Of a DNA stretch of 7,392 nt, positions 6,024-7,392 are shown piece after piece; the stretch's first letter is position 1, and each line of letters starts with the position of its first letter. This DNA is from an uncultured Eubacteriales bacterium (lineage in GTDB: Bacteria > Bacillota > Clostridia > Lachnospirales > Anaerotignaceae), in assembly GCA_902406135.1 (NCBI GenBank), contig CABPCX010000089.1:1-7392 (forward strand), read 5' to 3'. The translations under genes were made by a program, and so were the position numbers. The notes beneath the pieces were generated by a model. That model saw only the letters and a program-made list of their open reading frames with translations, was not told where the DNA came from and searched no databases.

Positions 6024-7392
6024 ACGTATCTATGCTCTGCTGGGAGTATTAGCGGTTATTTGTGTAATCACTTTCCTTGTAGTAAGGCACGAAGAAGAAC
6101 AGGAGAATATACGTAACAGCGGTGAAGTAGTTTTGGAAGTGGATGCGGACTCTGTTAAGTCCATATCATGGGAGACTGAAACGGAATCATTGTCATTCCA
6201 TAAAGAAGACAGCTGGCTTTACGATGATGATATAGCTTTTCCTGTTAATGAAGAAAAGATAAACGAACTTATCGGGCAGTTTGAGGAATTTTCCGCTTCA
6301 TTCATAATTGAAGAAGTATCGGACTACAGCCAGTATGGACTGGATGACCCTGTATGCACGATAGAGTTGGAAACCGATGATAACACATACGAAATATCTT
6401 TAGGAGATTACAGTGCCATGGACTCTCAGAGATATGTGTCAATTGGCGACGGTAATGTCTACCTGGCGGTTAACGACCCTATGGATTATTTTGATGTAAC
6501 TCTCAGCGATATGATTCTCAATGACGAAACACCTTATTTTGATGAGGTAGAAAGCATTGATTTTGAAGGCAGTGAGAATTACCACATAGTCTACAGAGAA
6601 TATACTGAAGACAGTCCATACACTTATTGTGAAGATGATGTCTATTTTAAGGAGGACGGTGAAAATATGCTTCCTCTTGATACAACACTTGTAGAAAGTT
6701 ATCTGAATTCCATTTCTTATCTGAATCTGAACGACTATATGACATATAACGCAGATGAAGATGATTTGGCTGAATATGGGCTGGATAACCCTGAGCTGAC
6801 GGTAACTGTAGTATACACACCTGAGGAAGAAGACAGTTCTGAAGAGGAAAAACAGACATTTACCATCAGTATAAGCCGTGACCCTGAAGAACGTGAAAAA
6901 GCGGAGAGCAGCTCGGAAGAATCGGAATCCGATGAAGAAGAGGAGATTACTGCCTATGCCAGAGTGGGAGATTCCAAGATAATATATAAGATTACATCAA
7001 GCAGTTATGAAGCGTTAATGGCTGCCGGTTATGATGATTTACGCCACTCTGAAGTGTTTACTGCATCATTTGATGATGTTACTTCCATAGATATTTCTTT
7101 GGAAGGTTCCGACTATACCATTACGTCAGAGGGAACGGGAGATAAAAAGACATTCTATTATAATGAAGAGGAAATATCAATCGATGATTTCCAGTCTGCA
7201 TTAGAGGATATGAATGCATCAAGCTTTACTGATGAAAGTCCTTCCCAGAAGGAGGAAATTTCTCTGACACTTTATCTTGATAATGAGGTTCATACACAGG
7301 TACAGATTGAATTATACCGTTATGACGGAGAACACTGTCTGGCTGTGATTGACGGAGAGAGTGTATCGCTGGTACCTCGTTCTGATGTAGTT
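6010..7392 (+). CDS. DUF4340 domain protein of the Gld-type ABC operon (3' end outside window)
   Basis: An open frame of 461 codons running off the right edge with no stop. ATG 6010 lies 7 nt after AAGGAGG (5996-6002) and overlaps the GldG-like gene by 14 nt. Residues 8-26 are a single N-terminal membrane anchor or uncleaved signal; the rest should lie outside the cytoplasm. The body carries two related halves, each with a YGLDxP motif (109-114 YGLDDP, 256-261 YGLDNP) followed by beta-rich sequence, as in DUF4340 proteins. An acidic Ser/Glu linker occupies about 271-312 (AESSSEESESDEEEE at 298-312). The final LVPRSDVV resembles the family's closing segment, so perhaps only 10-20 residues are missing. 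DUF4340 genes commonly follow GldG-like genes, and the product is presumed to be a partner of that transporter. No biochemical function is established. Confidence 0.9.
   Translation, partial: MKRAKRIYALLGVLAVICVITFLVVRHEEEQENIRNSGEVVLEVDADSVKSISWETETESLSFHKEDSWLYDDDIAFPVNEEKINELIGQFEEFSASFIIEEVSDYSQYGLDDPVCTIELETDDNTYEISLGDYSAMDSQRYVSIGDGNVYLAVNDPMDYFDVTLSDMILNDETPYFDEVESIDFEGSENYHIVYREYTEDSPYTYCEDDVYFKEDGENMLPLDTTLVESYLNSISYLNLNDYMTYNADEDDLAEYGLDNPELTVTVVYTPEEEDSSEEEKQTFTISISRDPEEREKAESSSEESESDEEEEITAYARVGDSKIIYKITSSSYEALMAAGYDDLRHSEVFTASFDDVTSIDISLEGSDYTITSEGTGDKKTFYYNEEEISIDDFQSALEDMNASSFTDESPSQKEEISLTLYLDNEVHTQVQIELYRYDGEHCLAVIDGESVSLVPRSDVV

Overview
The window looks like a chromosomal segment of a low-to-mid GC Firmicute, most likely a clostridial (Lachnospiraceae-like) gut bacterium. 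The reasons are strong AAGGAGG-type ribosome binding sites about 7 nt before almost every start, sigma-A promoters with consensus hexamers, and protein families typical of that group. This assignment is inference; there is no rRNA or other marker gene here.

Layout. Bases 1-80 hold the C-terminal tail of a flavodoxin/FMN-reductase-like gene. A consensus promoter (88-116), tRNA-Ser with anticodon CGA (131-216) and an intrinsic terminator (224-257) follow. Bases 258-512 have no supported gene, only a protein-like minus-strand scrap. A second good promoter (513-541) then starts a two-component module: an OmpR-family response regulator (657-1342), broken by a one-base frameshift at an A run, overlaps an intact sensor histidine kinase (1326-2552). 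A long hairpin terminator (2586-2630) closes this module.

From 2744 to the right edge runs a tightly packed operon with overlapping genes: ABC ATPase (2744-3718), six-helix-type ABC-2 permease of the GldF family (3715-4578), GldG-like auxiliary membrane protein (4578-6023, interrupted by an in-frame TGA at 5433-5435), and a DUF4340 protein (6010 to beyond the window end). Together they resemble the GldA/GldF/GldG transporter first described for Bacteroidetes gliding motility, in the non-gliding Firmicute version whose substrate is not established. The two-component system next door may control it, but the sequence does not prove this.

The most notable facts are the two single-event lesions in one conserved module: the -1 frameshift in the regulator and the internal TGA in the GldG-like gene. 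Each could be a sequence or assembly error, real gene decay, or (much less likely) recoding. A 9-bp hairpin starting 7 nt after the TGA has roughly the geometry of a bacterial SECIS element, which makes that stop worth checking. I saw no CRISPR array, insertion sequence, phage gene or clearly new system.
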